64,000 bases of DNA. Source: Uranotaenia lowii (taxonomy: Eukaryota > Arthropoda > Insecta > Diptera > Culicidae). Made by a program: the position numbers and the translations under genes. Shown here one piece after another: positions 35,992 through 47,016 of the stretch (position 1 is its first letter; each line of letters opens with the position of its first letter). The stretch is from the NCBI RefSeq assembly GCF_029784155.1, contig NC_073692.1, positions 367,951,160-368,015,159 of the forward strand, given 5' to 3'. Below the pieces are notes generated by a model. That model saw only the letters and a list, made by a program, of their open reading frames with translations. It made no database searches and was not told the origin of the DNA.

Positions 35992-36464
35992 CTAGCTGAC
36001 CCGGTAAACTTCGTTTTACCTTTTATTTTAAATCCTTAGAAAATTTTTAACTTTATGTACACATCTTTAACTTCTTCGTACTCGTTAAATAGTGTTCATG
36101 AAAATCGTCTTAAAGTTGTTCGAGTTGTGTCCCATTTCAAGAGGATTTTGTATGGGAGCCCCCCCCCCCCATAAAAAGACAAACCATCACTGACTCGAAA
36201 ACTCGGATACCAAATTTCACTTCATTCCGACCGTCCGTTTATACGTGATGGTGTTCCAAAGAAAACGCCTCCATTTTTATATATAATATAGCAAAAGGAT
36301 ATGATTTTGTATGGGAGCCTTCCTTCCATATAAAGTGAGATTCTCGAAACTATTATACAAACCATCTCTGGCCCGAAAAACCCTCGGACATCAAATTTCA
36401 CTTCATTCCGACCGTCCGTTTATACGTGATGGTGTTACAGAGAAAACGCATCCGTTTTTACATA
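35992..36464. repeat. CTAGCTGACCCGG-type element, short copy
   Basis: Begins CTAGCTGACCCGGTAAACTT. Two units follow, each with TATGGGAGCC, CCAAATTTCACTTCATTCCG, ACCGTCCGTTTATACGTGAT and GGTGTT..AGAAAACGC. The right end is interrupted by the MITE at 36465. Confidence 0.55.
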
Positions 36465-36722
36465 TGAGGCCCTTGGAGCCAAGGGGATATAAGTGCATGA
36501 AAGTTTATTTCGAGAAAACACGCTTTAAAGTTGTTGTGTTTGGTCGTTTTCCATATATTTTTCGAAAAATGGTGTTTTACTTTCGAACATAAAAGTATGC
36601 AAATAAAAATTCGAAAAATCGGAAAAAATTGTCAAATATAGTTTGAAATATGAATCGTTTGGCATCATTAACTCAAAATCGACCATTTTGTCACTTATAC
36701 CCCTTTGGCTCTGAGGGCCTCA
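36465..36722. mobile_element. MITE with TGAGGCCC ends, TA target
   Basis: TGAGGCCCTTGGAGCCAAGG at the left faces GGCTCTGAGGGCCTCA at the right. The arms continue through GGGGNTATAAGTG. TA flanks both ends (36463-36464, 36723-36724). It is 258 bp and nested at the end of the CTAGCTGACCC-type element. Confidence 0.75.
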
Positions 36723-36729
36723 TATCAAA

Positions 36730-37925
36730 TAAGCAGTTTCATGTTTCGTCATGTTTTGTCCCAAATTTTACTGAAATTTATTCTCTTTTTGATAAATGCC
36801 CTAGAAGCGACGAGTGATATGATGTTCTTTCAGTGAGTGGTAACATTTTAAAATCATCTGATCTTTCAATGATGCGCACTAAAATTAAATTTTAACTTTT
36901 GAAATCTTGGATGGCCGAGAGATACATACTTGAAAATGATTTTTTGCATTACACATCTGAGAATAATCGACTCAAAAAAGTTAGGGGCATTTAGATGAAA
37001 GAAATAGCAAGAAATAAAAACCAACGTTTTTGTTTTATTCTTTAAAACTTGACAGAATATTCGATGAAATATTCGGCCAAATATTCGTTTTACCGAATAG
37101 TTGAATAGATAAGTCGTTGGCCGAATACCACAATTCGATACATATCTAAATACAACTATTTCTGTCATCATTGAGGACAGTCTTTGGATACTTGATGTTG
37201 AAGATTTTTAGTCATTTAACAACTTTGTTGAAGAATGCAAAGCGATTTGATTTATCCTTTAAGAAACATCAAAGATTCCATCTGGTTTCCTTAAAATTTT
37301 TTCAAAATTTTCTTATTTAGCAAAATTGGGAAAATATGGACAAAAAGAAAGCTTTCCTAACATTTTTTCAGAACTCAATATAACTTGAATCGCAGATACC
37401 TTAGGAAAAGTTATTCGTTGAGTGCAATCCTGTATTTTCAAAATGTTTGTTATTTTCTACAGTTTTGCCAAAAAAGTACACGAATTTATTTATCGAGTTT
37501 TCACCTATTCTTAAAAATTATATAAAAAAATAAAAAGATAAAAAAAACTAGTTGTATATTTGAATCAGCGCCTTCAATTTGTTCAAAATTATTTTTCAAA
37601 ATACTCGAAGCGAAGCCCGAAAATTGGAGTCATCGCGGAGATTATAAGTTCAACTCTTGTCGGTGAGCCATTGTATCTTCCTTTTCCTTGATTCTCATGT
37701 TTCTTTACAAACAATTCCATCATCTTAGAAAATTTAAATTTGTTTTTTTTTAGTGTTGAAACTATATTTTATAGTGTATAACTGACTTTGTTATCATGGA
37801 ATATACGAAATTCTCAAACAACTCCACCAAGCTTCTTCCCGAGAAAACCATTATAAATTTCAACATTAGCGGCACTAAACAAAAACATGGCATTTTATTG
37901 ACACAATGAAACACCGTTTTTTTTC
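36730..37925. other. AT-rich DNA, no gene seen
   Basis: The 101-codon minus-strand frame at 36866-37171 has no motif. No repeats or RNA genes recognised. Confidence 0.4.
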
Positions 37926-37929
37926 GGAA

Positions 37930-39250
37930 TATAAATAGTGAACATAGCGAGCATCGCTCGAGGGTGCTTGTTTACAATTCCTGCTCGGATTACATTTGTA
38001 AACAAAACCAATTTAGTGTACCACGCAACAAATAATCGAGATATGCTGCACCGGACCAGCTTCAGCTAGTAAGACAAGCGAGTGGAAGGTGTCGCGCTGC
38101 CGGTGCTCTGCTCTGATCTTGCCGATCCGACTTCTCCATCATCACCACTAAAACCTGCATGTCTCTAGGTGTATCTACTAGCTAAATAAGCAGATCCCAA
38201 CCTGCCAAACCGAAACCGAGGAAAAACCGGCATCTGTGGCACGTTAATGAGCATACAGAGCAGATCACTTTTCACCAATGCCCGGCTTCTTCCATCTTCT
38301 TCGGCGGCTGCAATCTCCGTTAATAACTGGATGTTGCACTCCCCGCCGAAAGTTGCTCCAAAAGCCTATCTAACTAAGGTAGATGCCGAGCGAGCGCAGC
38401 AGCATAGCTCGAAAATAGCTCATAATTATTTGCTCACTCACACACGTGCTGCTGGGGTGTTAGAGTGAGTAACTCCATCACCGCTCCATTCCTCGCGACT
38501 CGCGAGACACGATTCCTGCCTGACTGGAAAATTCTATTTTCGAACCGAAATAGAAATTGTACCGGCTTGGGTCTCGTCACGTGTCTAGTGTCTAGTAGGT
38601 TTTTGTGTGTCTTTGCGGCATTGCTGCAGTCAAGATTCGTGAAAATCCAGTATGACTTTCAAATCTCTCCCATCAACAGCTAGGCTAGCCGGCAACTTTT
38701 GAGCGGTCGTCGTTCGTCACTTTTCCTTTCGTGCAGGAACAACAACAACAACATTCAAAAGCAGCGGGTGCTCACGCGGATCCGAATCATCGAGTCTCTG
38801 TTGAAGAAAAATAATTAAATCTTAAGGAACTTCGCATGATCGAACAGCACACGATGCCACAACCATACCACCACTACTAGTAATCTTTGCGGTGTGGTTG
38901 TTAGCGGTAAACCTTCCTTAATCATATCATCATCAATCGTGATCTGTTATAATAGTTGATGAGGTTTATGTCATGTCAGACAGACACGGCACCGAGAGTG
39001 GTTGAATGGGATCTTTCTTATACCCACCTTGCTTCAGCGGCAAAATGTATTGGATCAACACCAAATATATTAAGCGATCATCCCCCGCCCCGGTCGGATT
39101 CCACGAGCGCAGTTGTTGTAAGCTCCATCAAAGCTTCACCGGTCATAAGTTGGAAGTTGAGCAACTTCAACAGTGGAAGTTCTTCTGCTTCACTGGAAAA
39201 TAATTTAGATTAATGTTGGTGGTTGAACCTTCCATTCCAACAGCCAAAGA
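37930..39250. promoter_or_regulatory. GC-richer unique DNA, possible promoter and 5' exon
   Basis: TATAAATAG at 37930-37938 is followed by about 130 bp ending in a donor-like CTA|GTAAGA near 38067. From 38080 to 39200 the base composition is clearly richer in G and C than around it, with CAACAACAACAACA near 38740 and an acceptor-like TTTCGTGCAG near 38735. The open frames (66-85 codons) overlap one another and look non-coding. It could be the regulatory region or leader of a gene outside the window. No product can be named. Confidence 0.22.
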
Positions 39251-39697
39251 GTTGTGGTTGTTGTCATGAACAAACGTTCATCAGATTGGCCTTCTGCCCT
39301 TCCCATACTCTTCTTCCGAGAGACTCTGTAGGTATTTGCACATTTACTCAGAGTTAAACGCATTGCAAAAATGCGATACTTATCGATATGCCAAGGAAAT
39401 TTAAGTGGTTTCTGGGGCTTCTTAAGTTTTGGAAGTCAACCATGTTTTCCATATCCTGGAGTGTGAAAACGCGACAACCTTCGACTCAACAGCTTTCTCA
39501 TACCTGAAAATTCTGTCATTATATCTTTTAACTTTTTAGCTATCGCGCTTACCTCCAATCAATGCACAATGGTTTGTCAGTTCGAGATAATGTAATATTA
39601 CTCCTGACCGTCGACTTATGTTTATTTTTCTGTAGCTTAATTGTTTCAGCATTTATAGCAATACATGTATGCAAATCAATACATTCAAATATATTAA

Positions 39698-40433
39698 GGG
39701 GGGGGGGGGGGTAGGGTCTAACATTTTCAAAAAATCGATTTTTTTATTTTTTTATTTTCTTATTGTAAAACATTTCAAGAATGTTGTGTCAAATTTTCAA
39801 GTCAATTGAAGCAAAACTGTAGAAGTTATAGGCCTTTATCTCCTCCTATCTAATACTGCAAGAAAGCAAGAGCAGAAACTTCAAACGCGTTTTTCTCGAA
39901 AGCAAATTTTTAAAGACCGTGGACATCGTCATTTGAAAACTACTTATCCGATTCTTTTCAAATTTGGAACACATTTTCTATATATAAAATACCAGACCCC
40001 AACGTTTTTATTTTTTGATTTTTTTTATTTTGGGGAGATTTTACAGGTGAAAAATGGCGGATTTTTAAGTGAAAAATCGTAGTTTTTACTTCAAACAGCC
40101 ACAAAAATTTCATAAAAATATTTTTAAGTTAAATAAAAACGTTGGGGTCCAGAAAAACATCTATTAAAAATATTTTGCTCTGATTTTTTGACTTCAGATG
40201 ATTCTGTGCTGAGATACAGTGTCTACCGCAAATCCTGTTTTCTAAAAGGCATCCTCGAAAATGCTCCGTCACCGGCTCATTTTTCAATATTTTTCTACGA
40301 AAAAATTACTAAATGTTCTTTTAACAATGCTTTGTATAATGCAAAAAATTTGAATACATTTATTTGAACGATAGCTCCAGAAAAAAATCGTGAAAATGGT
40401 GTTTTTTTTATACCCGTTAGACCCTACCCCCCC
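39698..40433. mobile_element. TTAA-flanked MITE with G-tract ends, copy 1
   Basis: TTAA at 39694-39697 and 40434-40437 bounds inverted ends of a G tract followed by TAGGGTCTAAC. It is 736 bp without coding capacity. A TTAA target suggests cross-mobilisation by piggyBac-type transposases. The reverse-oriented copy at 54322-55064 is very similar throughout; examples are GAGCCGGTGACGGAGCATTT and TCGAGGATGCCTTTTAGAAA in complement. Confidence 0.8.
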
Positions 40434-40460
40434 TTAATAAAAATGGATCTTGTAAAGGGA

Positions 40461-40890
40461 GTCTGGTGTTGATATGTCAGGCGCACTGGGTCCGATTCCC
40501 GGTATCAGCAAGAAAGCTTTTGGGTTCAAATCCCAGAAGTAGACGACAGTAGGATGAGTTTCCTCCTATACTGTCTATATAATAAAAATGTTCAATCAGT
40601 TATCAGCTGGCGGGCTATATACATAAATGCCGGAATACCTGTAGTACACTAGCCCACCTGATTGACTCGTTTTTCCAAAATACATATAGTCAATTCAACA
40701 CACGCAATACATTTATTCCCTAACAGTTTATACGAAGCCATGAGGTCCGGGTATGGTATACGCTGCATTGGAGATCTGTTGAATTAATCAATCTAACTAA
40801 TGCATGTAAGCACATACTTTCGCAGAAACTTCGGTAAATCCGTGCACCCATGGTGGATTACCAACAAACATACATACATACATATAAATA
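40461..40890 (+). mobile_element. SINE, 5'-truncated, with 15-bp target duplication
   Basis: GATCTTGTAAAGGGA occurs exactly at 40446-40460 and 40891-40905, bounding the element. The body starts inside the tRNA-like head (GGGTCCGATTCCC as B-box remnant) and ends in CATACATACATACATA. It has the same order of blocks as 41200-41655, such as CAATCAGTTATCAGCTGG, ACACGCAATACATTTATTCC and GTGCACCCATGGTGGAT. A LINE-style insertion next to the TTAA MITE. Confidence 0.85.
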
Positions 40891-41199
40891 GATCTTGTAA
40901 AGGGAATAATTAGGTTATACAAAGATCCTTAATACATATGTGTTTGCAATAACTCAAATGGTTATCCAAACCTATAGAATAATATTGCCCATCCGGTTTC
41001 ATACCTCTGGCACTGATTTTTGACGGTCAACATGTAAAGTGAGAAGTCATCGTATCACAGTTCTGTACACCCACAGATCAGGATCAACTCCAATCACGGC
41101 ATTATGATATTTGCACATAATTGGCATAGTATTTGCACAATATTGGCGTTAAAAAGCTTTGCGCCGTATGCCTGAAAAAAAAACATCTTTTTGTTTCTC

Positions 41200-41655
41200 C
41201 TTATGTATTAATGTATGTTGGTTATCCACCATGGGAGCACGGATTCACCGAAGTTTCTGCCTCAGTATGTGCTCACATGCATTCTTTAGATGTTTAAGTT
41301 CGACAAATCTCCAATGCAGCGCGTAACCATACCGGGACACCATAGCTTCGTATGAACTGTTATGGAGTGAATTTATTGGGTGTGTTGATGTAGGTATATT
41401 TTGGAAGAACGAATCAATCAGATGGGTTAGTTTACTTACAGGTATTTCGGCATTCGTGTATATACCTTACCAGCTGGCAACTGATTGAACATTCCTATTA
41501 TATAGTCAGTTATATAATGAAACACATCTTACATGTCGGCCGCTTATGAGATTCGTACCCAAAAGTTTTCTTGCCAATACCGCTAATCGAACCCAGTACG
41601 CCTGGCATACCAAAACCAGACTCGTGCCAGCCTATCCGCTAGACCACATTGGTGC
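41200..41655 (-). mobile_element. SINE with tRNA-derived head, near full length
   Basis: Read on the minus strand it starts GCACCAATGTGGTCTAGCGG. TGGTCTAGCGG is a good pol III A box and GGGTTCGATTA, about 53 nt on, a B box. The body matches the SINE at 40461 and the 3' piece at 62086-62272, and ends in ACATACATTAATACATA. It presumably retains an internal promoter. The LINE partner is unknown. Confidence 0.8.
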
Positions 41656-41799
41656 ATTTGAATTTTTTCGTTTTTCCTTATCCCAGTAAAAGAAAAAAAT
41701 AAAGGAGGAAGAAAACATCCACCGGCCAAGCGCTAGGCAGCCAGCGAGTTTATACTGAAATGAATCGACTGAGCTATGTGCTTGTGTTGGTATGGATTC

Positions 41800-42225
41800 A
41801 GATTGTCCGGTTTTATCCGGGTTTGCCAAAATTTAGGAACAGTTTCATTAAAAAAAGCCGGATTTTGACCGGATTCATTCACTTTATTCGGCAAATCAAA
41901 CAAAAACCAATTGTGTTGTTAAAATTTTTCATCCACTCCTCCAAACCAATTTTTTTTTAGCAAGTTATACAAAAAAAATAATGAAAGGTTTTTGGCAGTC
42001 TACAATATAATTTAAAGTCTGTCGATGAGTTTTGATGAAAAAAATTATATTTTTCAAATTTTTCTTCTTGATTTCTGTTGAGTTATTTCTGGGTTTTTAA
42101 AAATTTGCCCAGATATTGCCCGAATTTTTGGTCGTCAATTTTTAAATCGAATCCCCGGATTTTTCCAGGTTTTTATATAAAATTGCCCGGATACGTGCTG
42201 AAGAAATTCTGGCATCCTTAGTTCT
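41800..42225. repeat. Dispersed repeat, second copy of the 35540 family
   Basis: GTCCGGTTTTATCCGGGTTT, GATTTTGACCGGATTCATTC and GGCAAATCAAACAAAAACC match the 35540 and 43795 copies. The right end reads TTTTTCCAGG and GCCCGGATACGTGC. Noncoding. Confidence 0.45.
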
Positions 42226-42299
42226 GATCCAATTCTTGATTACCGGCAGTAGAAAAAACTTAAGCAAAAAAACGTTTTCTTGTTTCTCACTCTACACAT

Positions 42300-44282
42300 G
42301 GCCGTAGGAACGGGGAGGGTTTTGGGGGTTAAACCCCTCTCGCCCCATGAGGGTCAATCAAAAGCAAGCGAGGTGTTCTACTCTACACTCAAAATTTTTA
42401 TTTATTAATCATATTTTGATGATGGAGTAAGGTTATTCGATAATAACAATCTTGACTCAGAACTGATGTCGAAACCCCGAAAACTAATCCAAAATTAAGA
42501 ATTCAGCTAGATTTTTTCAAAATTTTCTCACTTATTTATAGTTATTCATTTCTGAATATTAAATTTTAAATAAACTTTAACTCATTCCAGAGTTTCTTGT
42601 TCCATATAATCAAAATTTAAAAGAAAAACTGTGTTTAAAAACGTTGTTCCAATTTGGTTTTAAATTTCCTTCAAAATTTGATTGTTTTTGTTTTTGTTTC
42701 AAATTCGTATTCGATGTTCATGAACCTAATTGTTATGCAAAATTCTAACATAACAAAGAGTTTTTTTTATTTAGATTTGCAAGTCGGATTATAAAGATAT
42801 ATTTTTTTTCTTTTCTTTTTCAGGGATTTTCATCCTGTGCGGATGATTCATCCCTTAAATACAAAATTGAAATAAAGAATAATCAGTGAAACCCAAAACA
42901 TTTTATGGATTATAGATTTTATGGATTATGGATTTTATGGATTATGGATTCATGATTGAGGGTCCTGAAAATGATTTCAATTCTTGGCTCATATTTCAAA
43001 ATTCAGGAACCGTTTTTGATGTACATTTCAGAAAACGAATTGAAATTTAAATACAGATTGCAAATTAAAATTTTGCATTCGGGTTCGGAATTCAGATTCA
43101 GAATTTTGTAGGTACTGTCCTAAATTCTGCTCGTTTATGAGTTCCACAATCGAAGTAAAATTATCAAGACGACTATTTCGGTTAGGACTTCAAATTGCAA
43201 GAGATCGCATGCTAATAATTTTTAATGAAATCAAACCAAACTAAGTCCGTTTACACAATACAGCTGAAAATGACTGAAATTAAGTAGAGTTTAAGCTAAT
43301 TTTGCAAGTTTGGTCTTATGAAAAGCTTATTAAAAAAAACATCCTCAGGAATTGATTTTTAATGCAAAGTAATTCATGATAAAGAAACATGTATCTTTTA
43401 ATGCGAGAAATTCCATATGTTTTGGCGTATTGTCCTACAATACTAATATTGCAGTTTTTTCAAGAAAAATTTAAAACTAAAATCTTTAACTTTGATCGAG
43501 TTTGCATAAATCCAATTTGCCACCGAAAATTCGATTCGTTCTCGGCCTTTTGTTTCGCTCCGCCATCGCTGGTCAAGTTGATGACCAAAGTTGTTCCTGC
43601 TATTTCAAATCCTTCGACGCCGTTTGGGACCCAATTTCGTGGGACACTATCAACGGAATCCTGCGTCCGTACCAATTTGACCGCAAAATTTTAATCTTTT
43701 ACTTTTACTTTTGAAAATTGGATACATTTTTAGATTTTTTTACTTTCGAAATTGAAGGCTTTCTAATAGAACTTATTGCAAATTCATATCAAATTAGCAA
43801 AATTAAGCTGGCCAGGTTATCCGGTTTTACCCAGACTTGCACGGATAGTAATAAAAAAAATGGGATTCGATCCGGTTACCAAATTTTTTTTGAGAAGAAC
43901 CGTGATTTTGTCCGGGTTCATTCATATTTTTTCGGAAAATCAATCAAAAAATTCAAATGGCATCATTATAATTATATATAAGCTGACTTTTATAAAATAA
44001 ATATAAAAGATTGTTTAGAAGCCTGAAATTTCTTACTTTGTTACTAAAGGATTCTTCATGCAAATCCTAATCATCATTTGAAAGATTTTAAGCTGTATTT
44101 CTAGAAGTTTCTCTTGGACACGAAACACTGTTTGTATTGAACTTTTAAAATGTATTTTAAAAAATGAATAATCCATTAGATTCAAAAGTGATATTTTTAA
44201 TTTTTCTTTAATTCAGCAAAACTGTCACAGAAAAAATAGGTCACCAAACCCCTCCCCCCATGAGTCAGTTCTTCCTACGGCC
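42300..44282. mobile_element. 2-kb TIR element with GGCCGTAGGAA ends
   Basis: GGCCGTAGGAACGGGGAGGG at the left faces CCCCTCCCCCC...TTCCTACGGCC at the right, with CCCCATGAG next to both ends. No transposase was recognised inside. A GC-richer stretch at 43500-43690 has overlapping frames on both strands that match no family known to me. A copy of the 35540 repeat family sits at 43795-43990. A short run with unit TTATGGATTATGGATTT lies at 42902-42950. Confidence 0.45.
42902..42950. repeat. Short tandem repeat, 17-bp unit
   Basis: TTATGGATTATNGATTT is repeated about three times head to tail. Confidence 0.75.
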
Positions 44283-44289
44283 CTGACTC

Positions 44290-45640
44290 TACAAGTCCAT
44301 AAAAAGGATGGAAACAATCACCTTCAAACTCCAGGTAGCAGACGGTAATAAAGTCAAATGAATGAACCAAGTGCTGCCCAATTCTGGACCAAGACGAGTT
44401 GAGAGAGGTTTTTAAAGTTCAATGCTCGCTCTTTCGTCGGCATTTTTCTAATTTTCTTTTTTCTGGGTTGAATTATCGGCCGGCGCACACGTTATTTCAG
44501 TCATGATATTGATAAATTTTTCAAACTTATACTTCATCTAATCTGTATTTCAGATGGTTCCATCCCTCTCCTTAAATTTATGCTACTTTTCGGTCCAATA
44601 CTTCTCTTTTAGAAGAAACTGAGAGCAATTTAGTGGATACAGCTGTTTCGAAATTAACAAAGCTTGATTATTTTTGAGCCACTTTAAAGCGTTTTTAGTG
44701 GAATTTCTACTGGTAAAATCTGACAATAACAAAGTGGCATCATGGGATTGAACTGAAAGTATAGTCGGGTAGTAGGTAGATCGTAGGTTGTGAAGGGTAC
44801 ATACAAGATTACTCTTTTTATTCTTTAGAAAACAGCTAAAACCAAAGATTTTGTTTTGAAAATTGTTGTTTTTTTTCACAGGAGCAGAATTTTAGCCAAT
44901 CGTTATATTTTATACAAAATAACCAGCAAATACATACTTTGATATGTTAGGGACCTTGACACTCTATAGCAGACATGGTAAAGGATTTAAACTCTAGAAT
45001 TTGTTTGAAATAGGATTTTTCATAAGTTTAGTCGTTCATCAGAAATTATCTTTCGCAAGCCTCGGTACAGCTTACAAAGCTCTGGAACTAGCAAAAAATT
45101 ATTGTTTGAGATTAGATTTGAGTCAGTCACAGCTTATCGGAGAAACAAATTTTGGACATTTCAGCGATATATACTTAATTTTTCCCTTATTCAAAATTGA
45201 GAATTTTGGTATGAGATTCGACTTCGACTGTGCTTCACACCAATGCTTGATTTCAACTTTGTGGACATTTTTGACAGTGTTTGCCGACTTTTCCACTACT
45301 CACACATAATAATTCTTTGAATAATCAACGGTTTTGTCAGCTATCAACTTGATAATGATAGATTTTGAAGGAAACTGTGCAAAATGTTTTCTTTCTTTTT
45401 CTCTTACATCGTGAATATCTCAGTAACGCGTAAATTTTAAATTTTGACAAAAATAGGTCGGAAAGTACTTTTCACAAGCAGCAAAATGCTGTCAAAAATT
45501 TGAATGTCCGATCACTAGTAAACGAGCTATTAGCAAAAGAAAGGGTCCCATTACTATAAGAACTTAGCTTTAGGATGAAAATCTCTAAAACTTTTTTTTG
45601 TAATGCATATTTTACTGGAGAGCTCGAGTCTCTATGCCAA
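44290..45640. other. AT-rich DNA, no gene seen
   Basis: Frames at 44583-44879 (minus, 98 codons) and 45001-45309 (plus, 102 codons) lack motifs and gene signals. Confidence 0.4.
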
Positions 45641-45647
45641 TGCTGAC

Positions 45648-46187
45648 TGATCGGTACTACACCGATCAGGAATTCGGAATTGTTTTCTGTTTGTAATATG
45701 TGTCCTCTATGTTCACTTGACACTGTAATCAATTTGTTCGAAAACACCAATATCTGTCCATGTACCCTAGAATAACATAAACTCTCTCGCAACATTAAAC
45801 ATAACGCCGAGAGAGTTCTCACACAATAGTATGTAAGCCATTTTAGTTAAGTTAGAATAGAATCTAGAGTTGAATCGAATACACGGATTTTACTTCATCT
45901 CCAATAAAGTCTCTAATTAAGTCCAATCAAGCGACTTATCTCTATTACGTATCCGAAATCGGGTCCAAAGTGCGTGCAACATAAGCACAATCGAATTGTG
46001 CGGTGATTAGTGCTCATCAACGTACACCGAAGAGGTCAAACAAAATTGCTCCCCCAACGGGTGTGATCAGCTGCTGTGCCATTAAGTATCGGCGACTTAC
46101 CGGATTCCTGTTGTTGGTGGATGCCGTCGACTGAGACGGGAAGAAATACCCCGAAATCCGAACCCCCCCATCGGCCGAGCCCGAACA
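45648..46187 (+). mobile_element. BEL/Pao 5' LTR
   Basis: Begins TGATCGGTACTACACCGATC, with an imperfect palindrome at the start, and ends CCGAACA. The first 537 bases match 50767-51303 with a fixed 5119-base offset and no difference that I could see. CAATAAAG near 45902 may be the polyadenylation signal. No 5-bp target duplication is evident at the outer edges. Confidence 0.85.
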
Positions 46188-46200
46188 TTTGGTCCTTCGT
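46188..46200 (+). promoter_or_regulatory. Primer-binding site region of the BEL element
   Basis: TTTGGTCCTTCGT directly follows the LTR end. TTTGGTCCTACG follows the LTR-like segment at 62840-63244 in the same relation, which supports both assignments. The primer tRNA was not determined. Confidence 0.55.
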
Positions 46201-46469
46201 AGCCGGATTCGAGGACAGGAAGCTCATCTGGACCAGCAGAGGAATCATCAAACGCCATCTTCCGAGCGCCATAGCAGTTGTGTTGTGGTTTGTACGAAAT
46301 CAACACCAAGGTAGGCCAGCTTTGTGATTTTCTCACTTTGAAACACTATGGTGGCCTATTTTCACTTGGCCAACGGAATATTCCGCAAATTTTGCGCTCG
46401 AAACTAACCGACACGAATAGTTCATCACTTGATTGATGATTTGTTGTCGAATCAAAACAAACTGAGAAT

Positions 46470-46900
46470 TACACTACAGTACAAGTATTTTGCAACACAG
46501 TACAGCGCAAAACTTTTGCAACAAGAAAAAATTTAATAACTTTTTAAACAAAATTGCATTTTGTGGCCAAAAGTCGATTCAAGGCGGAAGTGCAAGTGCA
46601 TTGAGGGTGGTGCACTCTACAGTGTCGTTCAAAAATACACCGACACTTGAAAAATTGAAAGTTTTTTGGAAAAATTGGAATTCACTTCCAGTGGTCTCTG
46701 AGACACTGTGAAGCATTGCTGATACGCATTGGGGCAAGTGGCCAGACAACAGTACCGTACAAAAGTATAGCGACACTGGTGGATTTTTGGAAAATTTCAA
46801 ATTCGCTTTACCTGTTAATTTTGAGGCGATTGTAGCATTGCTGGGTGGCGTTTCTACAAGTTGCTGACTACAGTACCGTCCAAAAAGATAGCAACTCGAA
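46470..46900 (+). repeat. Imperfect tandem repeats in the BEL leader
   Basis: CTACAGTNCCGTNCAAAANTATAGCGACA-like blocks recur near 46617, 46746 and 46869 with about 125-130 bp spacing. A weaker one lies at 46473. They lie in the untranslated leader just before the gag frame, where packaging or expression signals are usual. Confidence 0.55.
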
Positions 46901-47016
46901 TAAAATAAGAATATTTTGGAGATTTTTATTTACAAATCGCATCCGAAAAGTCAATCGTTGGTGGCATTTACGGTCTTTATTGGTACAATTACGTGTGATT
47001 TGAGTGGTGTTGAGTG

